From: Lepturacanthus savala
Taxonomy: Eukaryota > Chordata > Actinopteri > Scombriformes > Trichiuridae
Direction of reading: 5' to 3'
Length of the DNA stretch: 64,000 nucleotides
Assembly (NCBI GenBank): GCA_030544235.1
Contig: CM060469.1
Coordinates: forward strand, 20,276,517-20,340,516
The notes under the pieces were generated by a model. It was not told where the DNA came from. It worked only from the letters and a program-made list of their open reading frames with translations, and ran no database searches. Of the stretch, positions 24,327 through 36,420 are shown piece by piece. Numbering within the stretch: the stretch's first letter is position 1; the number at the start of each line of letters is the position of its first letter. Made by a program: the position numbers and the translations under genes.

Positions 24327-24730
24327 CTTCAGAAAGTATTCAGACTCACTTTTTGCACTTTATTTTGTTGTAGATTTAATTATGAATGGAAAGAATTACA
24401 GTCTGTACTCAATGAGCCATAATGACAAAGAGAACACAGCCTGGTGGTTCCAAACTTCCTCCATTTCACAATTATTGAGACCACTTCTCTCCTCCGGACA
24501 CTCAAAGCTTTACAAATAGTTTTATACATTTCTACATGGCAGAGGACAGAAAATTACTTACCATTGTGAACTGTGGAATGTTTATGTAAACACTGTATGT
24601 CTTTTTTAATCTTTGTCCAATCAGTTCAAACTGCCACCAGTGGACTCCAAGTTATAGTCACATCTTTAGGATAATGAAGTGGCACGTCAGAGGTCTGAGG
24701 ATGCTCTGAATATTTTTTGTCAAAGATATT
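24327..24730 (+). repeat. Third Tc1/mariner-type remnant
   Basis: CTTCAGAAAGTATTCAGACTC..TTTGCACTTTATTTTGTTGTAG and TGAGCCATAATGACAAAGAGAA match the usual left end of another fish Tc1 family. Later wording (TGGTGGTTCCAAACTTCCTCCATTTCA, TCCAATCAG..CCAGTGGACTCCAAGTTATAG) matches transposase-antisense and 3' regions of the same group. Much is deleted; no usable transposase. Confidence 0.6.
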
Positions 24731-25999
24731 TTGACAATATCAGTTTAACGTTACTGTCAATTCTTCACATACAAAAGACTGAGAAAACATTTCTTCCTAT
24801 CCAACAGTGTAAGAGATAAAAGTGCATAGACATAAGATAAGAAAAGACAAGATAGTTCCTATCACTAGTTAAACAGTGAAGTGCATAGAAGATAAGACAC
24901 TTCACTTTGTCGTTATGGGTTATTGAGTACAGATTGAAGAGGAAAATTTCAATCTACAAACAATCTTTGTAAAAAGGCAGTGTCAAACATTAATGGACTA
25001 GAACAAAAATTACTTCTACAGACCTGAACTCAGACTAAACTAAACTTACCATAATTGGCACCTTGGGACCTTAATGCCCTTTTTTAATGGGAATGTTCTA
25101 ACCTACGTAGCCAAAAGGTGTTTTGGCCCAACAGCTGAAAACCTGGTACGTGGACTAAGAGTCCATGAATAAAGTCCCAGATATTTTCAGAGCTTTTTAT
25201 AATTGGTTTGTTCTGATCTAAAGAAGTGGATAATTTTGGTCTCTTCACACAGTAGAAAATTCAAGCAAATCAGAATGCATGACCGAAAGCCAGGTGAGAA
25301 CGTTCTGTCCTGAGAATGTAAAATTTAGCTCAGACTTGCTTCATGTTCTTGGTCAGATGGAGGTTGGCTCATGTTCCAAAACAAACAAACCTCTATAGAA
25401 TTAGTGTTTCATCTCTGTGGTTGATTATCACAATTTATCAAAACTAGCAGGTACCTTTAAATCCAAATGTTCTCCTCCTCCTGCATTAATAAAGCTCTCG
25501 TTGGATCGTCACTCATTCTGATCAGCCGTCTACCCAGAAATAATGTCTCGCCTGAGGGGAAGGTGACAGCCATCTGTGAAGCTTTTATGACAAACAGTAA
25601 ACACTGCCACTCTGCAGCAACACGTCCGACATATGTTCTGACACATTTAGTTCATTTTCCTATATTACTATTGCTGATGTGACTTTCTGCTCCATCACCT
25701 GCAGCCTCAGCTTGATAACAGCAGGTGACAGTCAAACCGGAATGTTCGGGATTTATTGATAAGGCAAATGTTAAATCTGGGAACTGGGAGATAACAGATC
25801 ATTCCTGGACCAGGTGAACAATACAAACAGGTGCCTCCACGTGTACAGCAACAATACATAATGTAGACACATTTAGTGACTAAAATTAGAAAGATAACAG
25901 CTTGAAAATAGTTTTTTTTAAAGCAAATGGGTGCATGAACACAGGGACATGGGAAGCTTATAAGTTTCAAATCTGTCATGTTATTGAAGTTGAGAATGG

Positions 26000-26350
26000 A
26001 TGTCTCCAGCAGACTGGGATCTCTCCCCCGCTCAGCTGACGCTGACCTGTTGTGGCGTGCTGAGCCGTGGGAGCAGCCAGCAACGAGGCTGAGAGCGAGT
26101 TTGGGTCTGCAGCACGAGTGAACTCAGCTACCCACGCCTGCGGCAGCGATTCTCCCCTTGCTTCAAACGGCCTTAGCCCTCTCATCACTAAGCGGGTTAA
26201 GCTGCATCCTGCAGTACGACACTTTGAGACACGGCAGAATCGTCCTGCATCCACACTGCGGCCTAAAACCAGCCAGATCATGCTAAGATCAACCAAAGCT
26301 GACTGGCTGCAGCACGTCAGTCAGTCTCCTGATGGCAAAGTGCAGCGTTG
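26000..26350. other. GC-richer unassigned block with overlapping ORFs on both strands
   Basis: A 106-codon minus-strand ORF (25976-26296) and a 95-codon plus-strand ORF (26067-26354) overlap in a segment with more CpG than its surroundings. Neither translation resembles a known family or has repeat-family wording I recognise. Candidates are a fossil exon, a conserved non-coding element or an uncatalogued repeat. Confidence 0.25.
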
Positions 26351-26831
26351 GTGAAAACTGAATATAACATTCAAGTATCTTTTAATTAGTGTTAAATGTA
26401 GGACTGGGCGATATGGAAGGAAATTCTTATCTCAATATTTTTTAGATGAATGGTGAAATACGATACATATATTATTTATTGTTTCCTCAAGTAATAACAA
26501 AACAGACGGTCCTAGTTTGAAGCCACATGTGCCAAATCCCACACAGGCACTTTTATTAACATTCAGCAGTACAGGATCAACATGAAGATAAAATGGTGCA
26601 GAAAAAAACAGTACCAGTATTGATTAAAGAAACTTCTTGAACAAAATGAATTAAAATAAATGTTACTTGTGCAGAATGCACACAAACATACATAGCATAA
26701 ATAACAGGCTGGCTTGGTTTTCTTTTTTCCAGCAGCTTCTACAGAATGCATTTTTCTGCTCCACATCTGGCACTTGACTTTACGCTTACAGTGAATTTAT
26801 TTAAATGCAGTCACGTCTTACATAAGGGCAT

Positions 26832-26940
26832 GTAGATAATCAATTTGAGTCCTTTTTAAGAAGAAAATGTCCAGATTCTCTGATTCCAACTTCCTGAATG
26901 AGATTTTTTTCTGATTTCTTTAGTCTTCTTCAGTATCTTT
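26832..26940 (+). mobile_element. MITE fragment
   Basis: Internal piece only: AGATAATCAATTTGAGTCC..AAGAAGAAAATGTCCAGATTC..TTTCTTTAGTCTTCTTC. Both termini are missing. Confidence 0.6.
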
Positions 26941-26997
26941 GTGAGTGAAAACCCATAAACAATAAAAATGTTAAACCTAAGAAACAGGTTTATGTGT

Positions 26998-27380
26998 CAG
27001 TCAGTCAGTCAGTCATTTTCTATACCTGCTTATTCCTCATTAGGGTCGCAGGGGTCTGCTGGAGCCAATCCCAGCGCGTTACGGCGAGAGGCAGGGATAC
27101 ACCCCAGATGGTCGCCAGCCAATCGTGGGGCACACACACCATTCACTCACACACTCACACCTATGGGCAATTTAGAGTCTCCAATTAACCTCAGCATGTT
27201 TTTGGACTGTGGGAGGAAGCCGGAGTACCTGGTGAAAACCCACGCAGACACGGGGAGAACATGCAAACTCCACACAGAAAGGTCCCAGACCCAGGACCCA
27301 AGGAGGTCTTGAACCTGCGACCTTCTTGCTGTGAGGCAACTGTGAGGCAACGATAACCCCTGCGCCACCGTGTCGCCCCC
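26998..27380 (-). mobile_element. tRNA-derived SINE copy B
   Basis: Same family as the copy at 4328-4688, in inverse orientation: the TCAGTCAG tail is at the left and the GGGCGACACGG head at the right. A perfect 12-bp target duplication AGGTTTATGTGT flanks it (26986-26997 and 27381-27392). A short local duplication GTGAGGCAACTGTGAGGCAAC lies in the tRNA-like head. Confidence 0.88.
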
Positions 27381-27406
27381 AGGTTTATGTGTTCAAATTA
27401 TAAATA

Positions 27407-27572
27407 ACTAGAGCTGCAACAACTAATAAATTAGTTGCCAACTATTACATCAATCGCCAACTATTAGACAAGTCATTTTTATGTGACCATTTTATGAACC
27501 AAACAACTAATCGCTTCATTGTTTCAATAATCGATAGACGAACTGGCAAAATAGTTGTCATTTACAGTTCTA
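27407..27572 (+). mobile_element. GGGCTGCAAC-type MITE with large internal deletion
   Basis: Left end CTAGAGCTGCAACAACTAATAAATTAG and right end GTTGTCATTTACAGTTCTA survive. The central AAATGTCC..GTCTGGAC region is missing. It sits 15 bp from the right-hand target duplication of SINE copy B. Confidence 0.75.
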
Positions 27573-27829
27573 TTGTTTCCACTGAAAACAAGTTTCAGTT
27601 TTAATGGTTTTTGAGTTGAGCGTTAAAAAGTTCCTACGTTGTTATATTCTTTACTTTGTTCTCCAAACACTTGACAGACTGTGGACGTGTGACTGCAGAA
27701 CAGAAGTTGGTCACGCTTTGAGCAGCAACAGCAGCTAATTCACAAAGACGTCAACGCACTGATGTGACAATATTTGTTCCACTCAAGCTCTAATTGCCCA
27801 TGTTTTTCGTGTGTGATTAAGCACACATA

Positions 27830-28150
27830 ATGAACGGACAACTCAGGGCAGGTTTGTGCAGCAGGAGGGATGTGGTGGGCGTACGTCACTGCATGTGTGC
27901 GCACGTGTTTACGTGTGTGTACATTAAAAGCCAGGGGAAGGAAGGGGGGGATATTCTTGTCAAAGGGCAAACACGAGCGCTTGGCGGCACTGAGAACAAC
28001 TCCCGGGGCAGGAAGCTGACACGGTGCATCAGTCAGGGCACGGAGGACAACACAGCCACCCACATCTCCTGTTATTCCTGACAGCATCACAACCTCCTCA
28101 AACACAACCTGACAGCTCGAGACGCTCCCACATCGCACTTAAACACGAGT
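27830..28150. other. GC-richer block with CRE-like site (unassigned)
   Basis: Contains GGGCGTACGTCACTGCATG (a TACGTCA core like a cAMP-response element, about 27878-27884), GCGCACGTG and several CpGs, then an AGGAAGGGGGGG run. No coding family is recognisable; possible intronic enhancer. Confidence 0.25.
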
Positions 28151-28174
28151 TGACTTGACTCCGTCCACAGCTTG

Positions 28175-28480
28175 AGATACGATTAAAAGGGGGGGGGGGA
28201 TTTGTAGCAAGGAGGAAAAATGTTCAGACTTTAAACAGGACAGAAGGAGCATGAGGAGGAGGAGGAGAAAATGTGAAAGTAGGAGTAGCAAAGGATTTAA
28301 AAGGATTAGGAGCAAAAAATAAAGACGAAAAATGAGGAGGTGATAAGCCAGAAAATGAATGATATCAACGATTACAGGAACGGGACGAGTGAAAGGAGAA
28401 AATTACATAAAAGTACTTGACAAAAAGGAGGAGAAAAAGTGAAGAGAACTAGAGAATTAAAAAGAAAACATAAGTTCTGC
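28175..28480. repeat. Purine-rich tract (A/G on plus strand)
   Basis: Long stretches of GGAGG, GGAGAAAA and AGGAGT with few pyrimidines, including a G10 run near 28190. A polypyrimidine strand on the transcript side. Confidence 0.7.
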
Positions 28481-30239
28481 AAATGAAAGGACCGAATATG
28501 TGGTTTGAACAAGTTTTTTAATCTATCATCAGGAATCGACAGGACATCTTTTATTGGTGCTTTCCAAATCCATCACACATCACCGTGAAACAATAACGAT
28601 GTTTTATGATGTGACGACACTGTGGTTAATGTCTGATGAGGTTCAGGCAAAGATCCTAGATTCAAATAATCCCTTTACTGAGGTTAGAGAAGTTACTTTT
28701 ACTTTCACTCCCCTCTGCACTCAGAAATGAGTCGGGGTGAAGCGCTTGTGTGGTGAGAGAGAAAAAACCCACTGTGCATTAGTTTTGTTTCCATGACAAC
28801 GTCTTGATAATTTCTTGCCATCTGCTCCCACAAAATGGGCTTCTCTGTCTTCGTTTAGTTACCTGTCTGACACAAGGGCGGAGGTTTGGTTCTAACTTTG
28901 AGAGGGCCATTTTTTTGGGGTAAACAGTAATTGTGTTTGTGTACTTTTCTCCTTCATGCAGATACTTAAAGAGCTTTACTGCAACATGTTTACTTCACTG
29001 AACATGCATTTGCCGATGCAATTTAAAACTTGTGATTTTATTCAAATCTTTACATTTTATTTTGACAGAATACTTAACCCTGAGACCACAACTAATATTT
29101 AGAAATAACATATCTTCTCCACCTCATCAAGTCCACTACTGTGCCATTGGTTTAACAAGTGACTGTGTTAACTATTGACAAACACTGTTCATTGAAAACA
29201 CAAAGAGAATAGTTATGAAGAATTCTTGACAACACTGTTGAATTTACATACTGTATTGTGAAAAAGTTATATTTCAAGCCTTTATTTTTTGAGCTTCACT
29301 TTCTGAGGTGATTGACAACAAATATTTAACTTTTTTATGAAATTCAAATTATTTGGGATTTACCTGTTTATGTTGTATAAACATTCTATTTAAGATTGTT
29401 TTAAATAATTTAAGACTTAACAACAGCTGGATGACTACCATGGATGCTTTCAGCTGAATGTCACCAGTTACCATGACGGTCACTTTGAGTGTTGCCAGAT
29501 CATCAGTTTGAGTTTCCCCCATTTCCTGCTCTGTCACTCTTTATCAGAACAGCAAAAATACACAAACCTGGCAACTCAGCAGTGTTTTACAGTTAATATT
29601 ACAAGTGAAAACAGCTGGATTGTTTGAGATCAGTAAAAATAAGACATCAGAATAAATTTTTGATTCAGCAACACCTTGATATTGGTCACTACTGTCCATA
29701 CACAATCCTACACGCATGATCTGACACATCATCAAATGCTGTGTTTGTGTTTTTTTGCAAAGTTCAGAGATTTTTTATAACTTAAAATGCGCTGAGTGGC
29801 CACACAAAATAGGCAGAACACCCTGAAAAAAGACACTGGGTCCTACATTTTTCTCCAGGCACCCACATATACCCTTTAATTGAAAAGAGATGCTGGCGCT
29901 CAGAAAAGAACACTAGGTGGATGCAGGCCCTTATAAATGATGTATGTGCAGAGTTTGTTAGTTTCTCTGAGCTCAGTGAAAATACGATTTTAAGGAGTGT
30001 GCCTGTAAGCAAGATTTATGACATCACAACTAGATTGGAGCCAATTGTGGTCCAACAGAAGGGTGGATGATGCAAATATAACTTTATTAAACTATTTATA
30101 CAAGCATCTCAAGGGCACAAAAACTCACTGGAGGTTTTTATTTGGAGATTTCGCCTCAGTTTCTTGATGCTGGTTTGCTGAATGGATACTGGACTTAACA
30201 TGCAGGCCCCAGGGCAAATAGTGCTGCATCTCAGAAGCA

Positions 30240-30895
30240 GCTGCCATCCACAGGCTTGTCCCAGGGCTGCATACTGTCTCTAGTCCTGTATATTTTATAT
30301 ACAAATGACTGCAGAAGCATCTATGATATCCAGCCTCTTCCAAAGTGCTGTTACAAGCACCTGAGACCTGTGGTCGACATCATGGTCTCAGCACAACTGC
30401 AATCTGGAGAAAGGGCCTACAGGGTCTCTACTTTCTGCACAGCCTGAAAAATTTTAACGTGGAAGACATTGATGGTTCTATTTTACAGAGTCCGTTTGAT
30501 CCCTTTGCTTTATATAAGGAAACGTTTTAATGCACAACAAAACGGCCGTCCAATATCATTAAAATAGCCAGCAAAATAATTGGCACGCCGCTGCTTTCGT
30601 TGGCAGATATTTATGACAGACACATTCTTTGGAAGCCGGGGTCAATCTTGGCCTAAGACCAGCCACTCTACGTTCCAAGAGCAATAAATGTGCTTAATTT
30701 GCTCTAAAATCTTGATTGCTCTGCTCAGCAGCATTTATTATTGTGACCATTCCCATGGATTCTTTTAATGGACAGATAGATTTTCTCTTTCTGTTGGTTG
30801 TTTGCTGTGTGATCCTGTGGCCTCTTCTTATGTTGTGTTTGTATCCACTTATGTACATCAAATTTCCCCTCAAGGGAAAATAAAGTCTGAACTGA
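30240..30895 (+). pseudogene. LINE fragment (3' part of reverse transcriptase and 3' tail)
   Basis: Plus-strand translations give QGCILSLVLYILYTNDC (RT motif region; catalytic box missing), then RLYFLHSLKNFNVED-like wording, then IIKIASKIIGTPLLSLADIY with the usual RT C-terminal flavour. It ends in TTTCCCCTCAAGGGAAAATAAAGTCTGAAC, a typical LINE tail. Frames are broken and it is 5'-truncated. Clade not fixed. Confidence 0.7.
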
Positions 30896-31235
30896 ACAGA
30901 ATATTCAACTTATTCAAGTGTGATGTGGAAGGTTGAAGCCTCCAGAGCACAGACAGTGAAACAAACTACAGTGAAGCAGGAGACATCTTGTGTCCAGCTG
31001 TAGAAATTCTGAGATGATATATATTTATAGATATAAATATATATAGACCAAATAAAAGAATATTAGACCCTTTTTTATTCCACATATAGTATATATTATC
31101 TATACATTTATAATTTATATGGTTATCTACAAATATAAATACTATGATTAGGGGACAATTCTAGTTATGTTGTAGATTTTTAAAACTGTCCTGACCAGAG
31201 GAACCAGAGGAGTGCTAGCAGAAAGTGGAGGACTA

Positions 31236-31440
31236 CTCACCGGAAGAGAAGTAGTAGTAGCAGGAGGGAAGGAGGAGGAAGAGGTAGACTAGGACTAAAC
31301 AAATAGGGAGGAGTAGGATTAACTGTAAGAGGTAGATGAGGAAGAGGAGCAGGACTTACCGATGGAGTAGTAGTAAGTAGAAGATGAGAAGTAGTAGTAA
31401 TTGGATGAGGAGGATGAAGAGGAGGAGGAATAATTATATG
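31236..31440. repeat. AGT/GGA-rich imperfect purine repeat
   Basis: Interspersed AGTAGTAGT, GGAGGA and GATGAG units over about 200 bp, 500 bp inside intron 4 from exon 4; the proline/leucine-rich ORF on the minus strand is a low-complexity artefact. Confidence 0.75.
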
Positions 31441-31938
31441 TCCCATCAGAAACTAACTGGCATGATACATACTAGAGACAGACATGTAATTTGGTTCCCT
31501 CTCAAACTCTATAATCACCTATCACTCACTGTGTCTTGTAGCTGTGTGTGTGTATGAACAATAGCTGTATGTCAGAAATTTGACAACATATGAACCAAGA
31601 TCTCCAAGTTATAAAGATCCTCTTTATTCTCTGATTTCAAAGTGGATTTACTGATGCTGTTCTGAAGAATCTTTGTAAAAGTGTGTCTGTGTATGTGTGT
31701 GTGTGTCAGAGATGGATCTATAGAATAATAACAGAAGCTCCACAGAAATTTTCTCTAAGCTGCAAGTTATGTTTTCAAATCACATCATCGTCACGTTTCT
31801 GTCTCCTTCACTTCTTCTGTGAATGATTTAATTAAAAGACCAACTAGATACATGAGAGATAATCTTCAAACACAGAAATGTTGTTTTGTGAGGAAGCTTC
31901 TCTTAGAGAAGCACCTGTCTGCTGCAGTGGAAACACAC

Positions 31939-32067
31939 CTTTAGTGGTTTCATCTTCAATAGGCTGCTTGAAGAGAGTGATGTCCTTAAACGTGCAGAGG
32001 AACAGAACCACCTTGTCATTCTCATTCCTGATGGGAGCCACTTGCATGTAGAACCACACTGGACTTC
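31939..32067 (-). CDS. kcnh5: kcnh5 coding exon 4: second half of PAS domain (residues 102-145)
   Basis: Acceptor TTTCTGCAG/GAAGTCC at 32067 and donor ACTAAAG/GTGTGT after 31939; 129 nt, in and out in phase 1. Encodes RSPVWFYMQVAPIRNENDKV, VLFLCTFKDITLFKQ and PIEDETTKG. These are the last PAS beta strands and the start of the PAS-S1 linker. KDITLFKQPIED is diagnostic of KCNH5 over KCNH1, which has a different residue set there. In EAG channels this domain packs against the C-terminal cyclic-nucleotide-binding homology domain and tunes gating and calmodulin response. Confidence 0.96.
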
Positions 32068-32300
32068 CTGCAGAAACACATATTTATAAATATAATTTAT
32101 TTATAACTCTTAGTTATAAGGCTTAACAACTATTATTAATGAATCTATTGATGTTTTTTATCAGTCAGTTGACCATTTAGAAAAGGTGAATTGTTTTGTC
32201 CAGCGAGTGCGACTGACATCTGCGGCTGCTGCTTTGCACACATTTCTTCATTTCGTCAGCATCATTCACTGTTTTTAACTGTGACCACAATATATCTAAA

Positions 32301-32629
32301 CTAGGGCCGCAACAAACAACTATTTTGATAGTTGATTAATTTATCGATTGAAATCATTAATAGTTCATAAAATTGAGTAAAATGATGATAATTAATTTAC
32401 AAAACTGAAGATTCAACCTAAAATATATTTTTTTTATCCAGACCAACAGTCCACAACACAACAATCACCAATTTACTATTATAGAAGATTAAAGAATCCA
32501 GAAAATAATCTGATTTAAGAAAGTGGAACCAGAAATTTGGTACATTTGCTTCTTAAAAATGACTCAAAGTGATTGTCAAAATAGTTTATGTAATACTTGG
32601 CAACTATTCAACTAATCATTATAGCTCTA
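32301..32629 (+). mobile_element. GGGCTGCAAC-type MITE
   Basis: Starts CTAGGGCCGCAACAAACAACTATTTTG and ends ATTATAGCTCTAA; ACCAACAGTCCACAAC and AGAAGATTAAAG inside. Lies 234 bp upstream of exon 4 in the transcript. Confidence 0.85.
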
Positions 32630-32704
32630 ATCTAAACCTAAACCAAACCCTATGTCAACAGATCCGTACTGTAAATTGAATTCATTTTTTAATGTGGTAA
32701 TTTT

Positions 32705-33200
32705 TTTCAGATCTTTAATTAGATTATACTTTATTAATCCCACAACTGGGAAGTAGAACAATGAAAAAATAATGGCTAAAGTGACCTGAGGAATGGAAAA
32801 TATAAATAAACACAAGAGTACCGTTAATATCAAAACTGAGGTGAGTAGTGGTGGTGATTGAAAAACACTAGAACATGATCAGGAAATGCAGGTGTTGTAC
32901 AGTCTGACAGCTGCTCAAATAGAAAACCTGCAGAATGTCTTCTTCCTGGTGCAAGGAGGTAAAAGTCTGCTGTTGAATGAAATACTCAGAGCAGAACATT
33001 CTAAACAACAAGAGCACAATCAAAGTTCTGTAAGAATACTAAGCTGAATCAGACTGAAGTACTGTATTGGCTGAAGCTGATTTATTTCAGTTTTGTCCAA
33101 CTCATCCTGTCTGGTTGTTGTAGCGCTGCTCTTTACAACAGCCTGAAGTGCAGCATTTCACTGAAAGTCAAGAGTGTGTGATTATGATCATTATTATGGG
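32705..33200 (-). repeat. LINE 3' region remnant, antisense
   Basis: ATTAGATTATACTTTATTAATCCC reads on the minus strand as a LINE tail (GGGATTAATAAAGTATAATC). GTTGTACAGTCTGACAGCTGCTC and GTCTGCTGTTGAATGAAATACTCAGAG are familiar fish LINE 3'-end wording in antisense. Confidence 0.5.
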
Positions 33201-33650
33201 GTTTACAGGGTGAGTGAATCTGAGCAGCTCACGTTCACCATTTAAAAGACAGATGAGGCAACTTAATGGAAGCTGCTAATTTTCATGATCAGATTGTTCA
33301 TGTTTTATTCTAGCCAGAATTGTATCATCCTGTATTTCTGTAATTTTGTTATCTTGTAAAGCAACACTGCATATCATCTGCTGCTTTGTAAAATGTGAGG
33401 ATCAGATCAGATTCAGATTCAACAGATATCGATATATATTAAAGAACACAAGATGATCAAGATGTCCCAAACACATCATTTTATACCCATTTATTACTTT
33501 TCCAGTGTGATGACAATACAGACCTGAAACAAAAAGCCAAATCAAAAGTTGAATTACTAAATAACAGCATTAGGACAAACTGCAGTAGATGCATGACAAA
33601 AATGACATTAACACTAGGACTACATCAGATGATTATTCTGTAGTGTATTC

Positions 33651-33964
33651 TAGCAGTCATTGAAATGATTAATCGATTCATTGTTTGGTTCATAAAGTGG
33701 TGTAAAATGTTGGTCACTGTTCCCCAAAGCTGAAGATGAAATGTCTTTCTTGTCTAGTGCGCGAAGTCCACAACCCAAAGATGACCACTACTAGAGAAGA
33801 GTAAAGAAAGCAGAAAATAATAAGATTTGAGAAGATGGAGCCAGAGAATTCTTCTTCTTCTTCATCAGACATTTTCTTCTTAAAAGTGACTCAAATTGAT
33901 TATCAAAATAGTTGCAAATTTATGTAATAGTTGGCAAATAATCTACTAATTATTGCAGCTCTAA
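33651..33964 (+). mobile_element. GGGCTGCAAC-type MITE
   Basis: Degenerate left end (CTAGCAGTCATTGAAATGATTAATC), good right end (ATTATTGCAGCTCTAAT). A small CTTCTTCTT insertion-like repeat lies beside the AATTC..GACATTTTCTTC phrase. Confidence 0.78.
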
Positions 33965-34049
33965 TTCATTCAATCATTACTGTGTACAAAGAAATAGAAA
34001 ACAAAAATAAGCTCAAATAAAATAGGAGAATAAAAGTCATAGTGTAGTG

Positions 34050-34460
34050 TAAGAATTTCATAGTAGTTGATTAAAAAAAGGCAAACAGAAGAGTGCTTTA
34101 AAATAACAGAGCTGCAGTTTTCTTCGGACTTTGTTCCAGATATGTGGAGCATAACAGCTGACCGCTGCTACTCCAATTCGGACTCTGGGGACAGAAACAG
34201 CCCTGAGTGGTGTGGATGGTTCAACATAGCAGCAGATCTGAAACATATTTTAGACCTAAAACATTAGGAGATTTATAAACTAATAGCAATATTTTAAAGT
34301 AAATTCTTTAGAAAAGCCAGTGTAAAGTCCTCGGTACTGAATCTGCAGCACAGAATCTGATTGACAGCTGAATACTGTCGGATTACAATAAAGTCTGCTG
34401 CGGATAAATGCATGGAGGAGTTCTTCCAAATCCTGCTGAGACTTGTAATTCTTTATATAT
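34050..34460 (-). pseudogene. L2-like LINE C-terminal RT remnant
   Basis: The minus strand at about 34070-34200 reads SVPRVRIGVAAVSCYAPHIW and NKVRRKLQ, close in wording to the region after the RT domain of fish L2-type LINEs (compare SVPRIRTK in the 41880-43634 copy). Sequence to 34460 continues as antisense LINE wording (CCAGTGTAAAGTCCTCGGTACTG). No catalytic motif remains. Confidence 0.6.
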
Positions 34461-34979
34461 ATTTTTCCATGATAAACTGACTGTGTATAAATCTGAAACT
34501 AGGACACAGCTTTAGTATCTTGGCGCAGGTAAACAAAATGCTGTAATTTATTAAATTCCGAGATGACATTTTGATAATCATTGTTCCAAGAGGATTCATT
34601 CTCTATTAATTATTTTTAAGATCTATGTTCATTTATATGGCACTTCTCCAAATCAATTTGACAAAGCACTCTACACAAATAAAAACAAAGACACAAATAA
34701 AAGACCATAAACAATAGAAATGTTAAACCTGAAAAACAGAAGCTTTTGTGCTCACAGTTGTTATGCCTCGCAGCGTCTTAAACTGAGTTTCAGACCTACT
34801 GAGAAATCAGAAGCCTGTGTGTGAGTGATTTCAACCACATGGTCCCCTTTGAACAAAAGAACCCCCCAACCACATGGCTCCCTAATACAAAGGAGCTCTG
34901 TGAGTTAATCAACAGCAGCTCCTGTGATCAGCGGACCTTAATCCAGAGCTGACCCAGAGATGAAGAACTCTGAGAAGAT

Positions 34980-36420
34980 ACTAGTGTGTCAGCTAGTCAC
35001 TAGCAAAGGACATGCTGCAACTCTGGATCAACGCAACCCCGGAGCACCACAACTCCTGCCTGCAGGTTATCTTCTGCGCAGTGAACATCCTCCTCGAACA
35101 TAGAGACAGCCTGGAAGGGGAGTTTTGCATCTTCCAGACGAAAATGATCTTTGTAGCCCGCCAAGAGGCACTGCAGGATGAGGCAATCTGGACAGCCGGA
35201 AAAAACCTTGTCGTGTATACCCTCAGGGCTAGCCAGAAGACACCTGCAGATACTGGAGTAACCTCCCCATTGGAGGAGACGGCCTCAGGCTTTGTTTCCA
35301 AAATTAATCAGCAGAGCCAAAGTGGACACACTGACAACCTGAAAGATGCCAGAGAAATGCACTTCGAAAGATGTTACATGACTTCCAGTACATCTTATCC
35401 AAAGACCCATGACTGTGGAGTGGACCAAGATATCGCAGCACCAACAGGCATGTCAGAGCTCAGGAGCTACTTGGGTGTCAACGATTCCCACCAGTTTATG
35501 GAGGACTATAGGGAAAAAGCCAGACCTCTCACAGAACTTCTTCAGAAAGGACCTCATCCTCAGCTTTAAAAGGGTTTACTGGTCTATGCTCTATGCTGAC
35601 CAGCAGCAATGCCACTGGGGGGTGATGTTAGCTTATGCCCATAAATTCCTCAGCTACAAAGCCACGCTAAAACCCTCCGACAGGTATCCTACTGGATAGC
35701 CATGGCCAGTGACGCATAGACGTATGCCAAAGGATGCCTGACCTGCTGCCAATTCCAGCCATACCATCCACTGTGACGTGCTCCCCTCTAAAACCATTCC
35801 CATGGTCCCACCTGCAGATCAACTGGATTAGTCCAGTACAAAAGTGCTCTTGAGTAAAAAGTACCTCCTCACAGTTACATGCTCCTTCACAAAGTGGGTT
35901 GAGTGCCTCCCAGGACCCAACGATATGCAATCACAACCACAGACCTTCTGCTGAACCATGGCTTCAGCCACTGGGACCTGTCCCTACCTCTTGACATTGA
36001 CCGAGGGACCCACTTCATTTTGAGCATCATGACCATCATGTTCGATCAATGTACATGATGATCATGTTTGAAATCTCATGTTTGATGGCCATCCGGTCTA
36101 CTCCACACTGAACCACAGGAGTCACTCCCTTTGAACTGATAACTGGGTGGGAAATGACACTTCCGCTACATCTTTTGTATCAACGAGAGGACATCAGTGT
36201 TGTAACTGTGGTCACAGCACATCAGCGGACCTATGTGATCACCTCCAGGACACCATTGCATGGGCCCAGAAGAACCTGGAAGCCAGCATGAAGGCTTCCA
36301 GGTTCTGATCCAGTAGGAGACCAAACTCTCCTACTGGATCAGGACCTCAAATGGCTGCTAGGCACTAACCTACAATTGTGTCCATGCAAACCAAATCAAG
36401 CCATTCACTCCAGCCTCTTT
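34980..36420 (+). pseudogene. Decayed LTR-retroelement pol region (RNase H connection and integrase traces)
   Basis: An ORF at 35012-35569 ends in MSELRSYLGVNDSHQFMEDY followed by REKARPLTELLQKG, the signature linking reverse transcriptase to RNase H in Ty3/gypsy and retroviral pol. Further on, LTVTCSFTKWVECLP (about 35869-35913) is an integrase-core phrase, and TTGVTPFELITGWEMTLPL (about 36112-36168) with LYQREDIS is from the integrase C-terminal side. Stops and frame breaks are frequent; no LTRs, gag or env were seen. The first ~340 nt of the ORF are not recognisable. Gypsy-like versus endogenous-retrovirus-like is undecided. Confidence 0.7.
36271..36342. repeat. Two adjacent perfect hairpins
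   Basis: Arms AGAACCTGGAAGCC (36271-36284) and GGCTTCCAGGTTCT (36293-36306) enclose an 8-nt loop. They are immediately followed by arms CTGATCCAGTAGGAGA (36305-36320) and TCTCCTACTGGATCAG (36327-36342) around a 6-nt loop. Both stems are perfect. Confidence 0.95.

Larger units (their letters stand above)
19912..31938 (-). other. kcnh5: kcnh5 intron 4 (12027 bp)
   Basis: GTGTGT donor and TGTAG acceptor. Annotated contents: MITEs at 21128, 22561, 26832 and 27407, composite repeat 21457-21770, Tc1 remnant 24327-24730, SINE 26998-27380, purine-rich tracts, LINE piece 30240-30895. A 145-codon ORF at 20023-20460 (minus) has no recognisable domain and no exon-like edges. The stretches 19920-21120, 22710-24320, 24730-25970 and 28480-30230 hold nothing I can name; 23240-23410 has a weak ~100-bp internal duplication (CTTAAGTGCTT). 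Confidence 0.85.

Noticed and set aside
31237..31446. Proline/leucine-rich 69-codon ORF on the minus strand
   Set aside because: Low-complexity reading of a purine-rich tract, no start context or homology.
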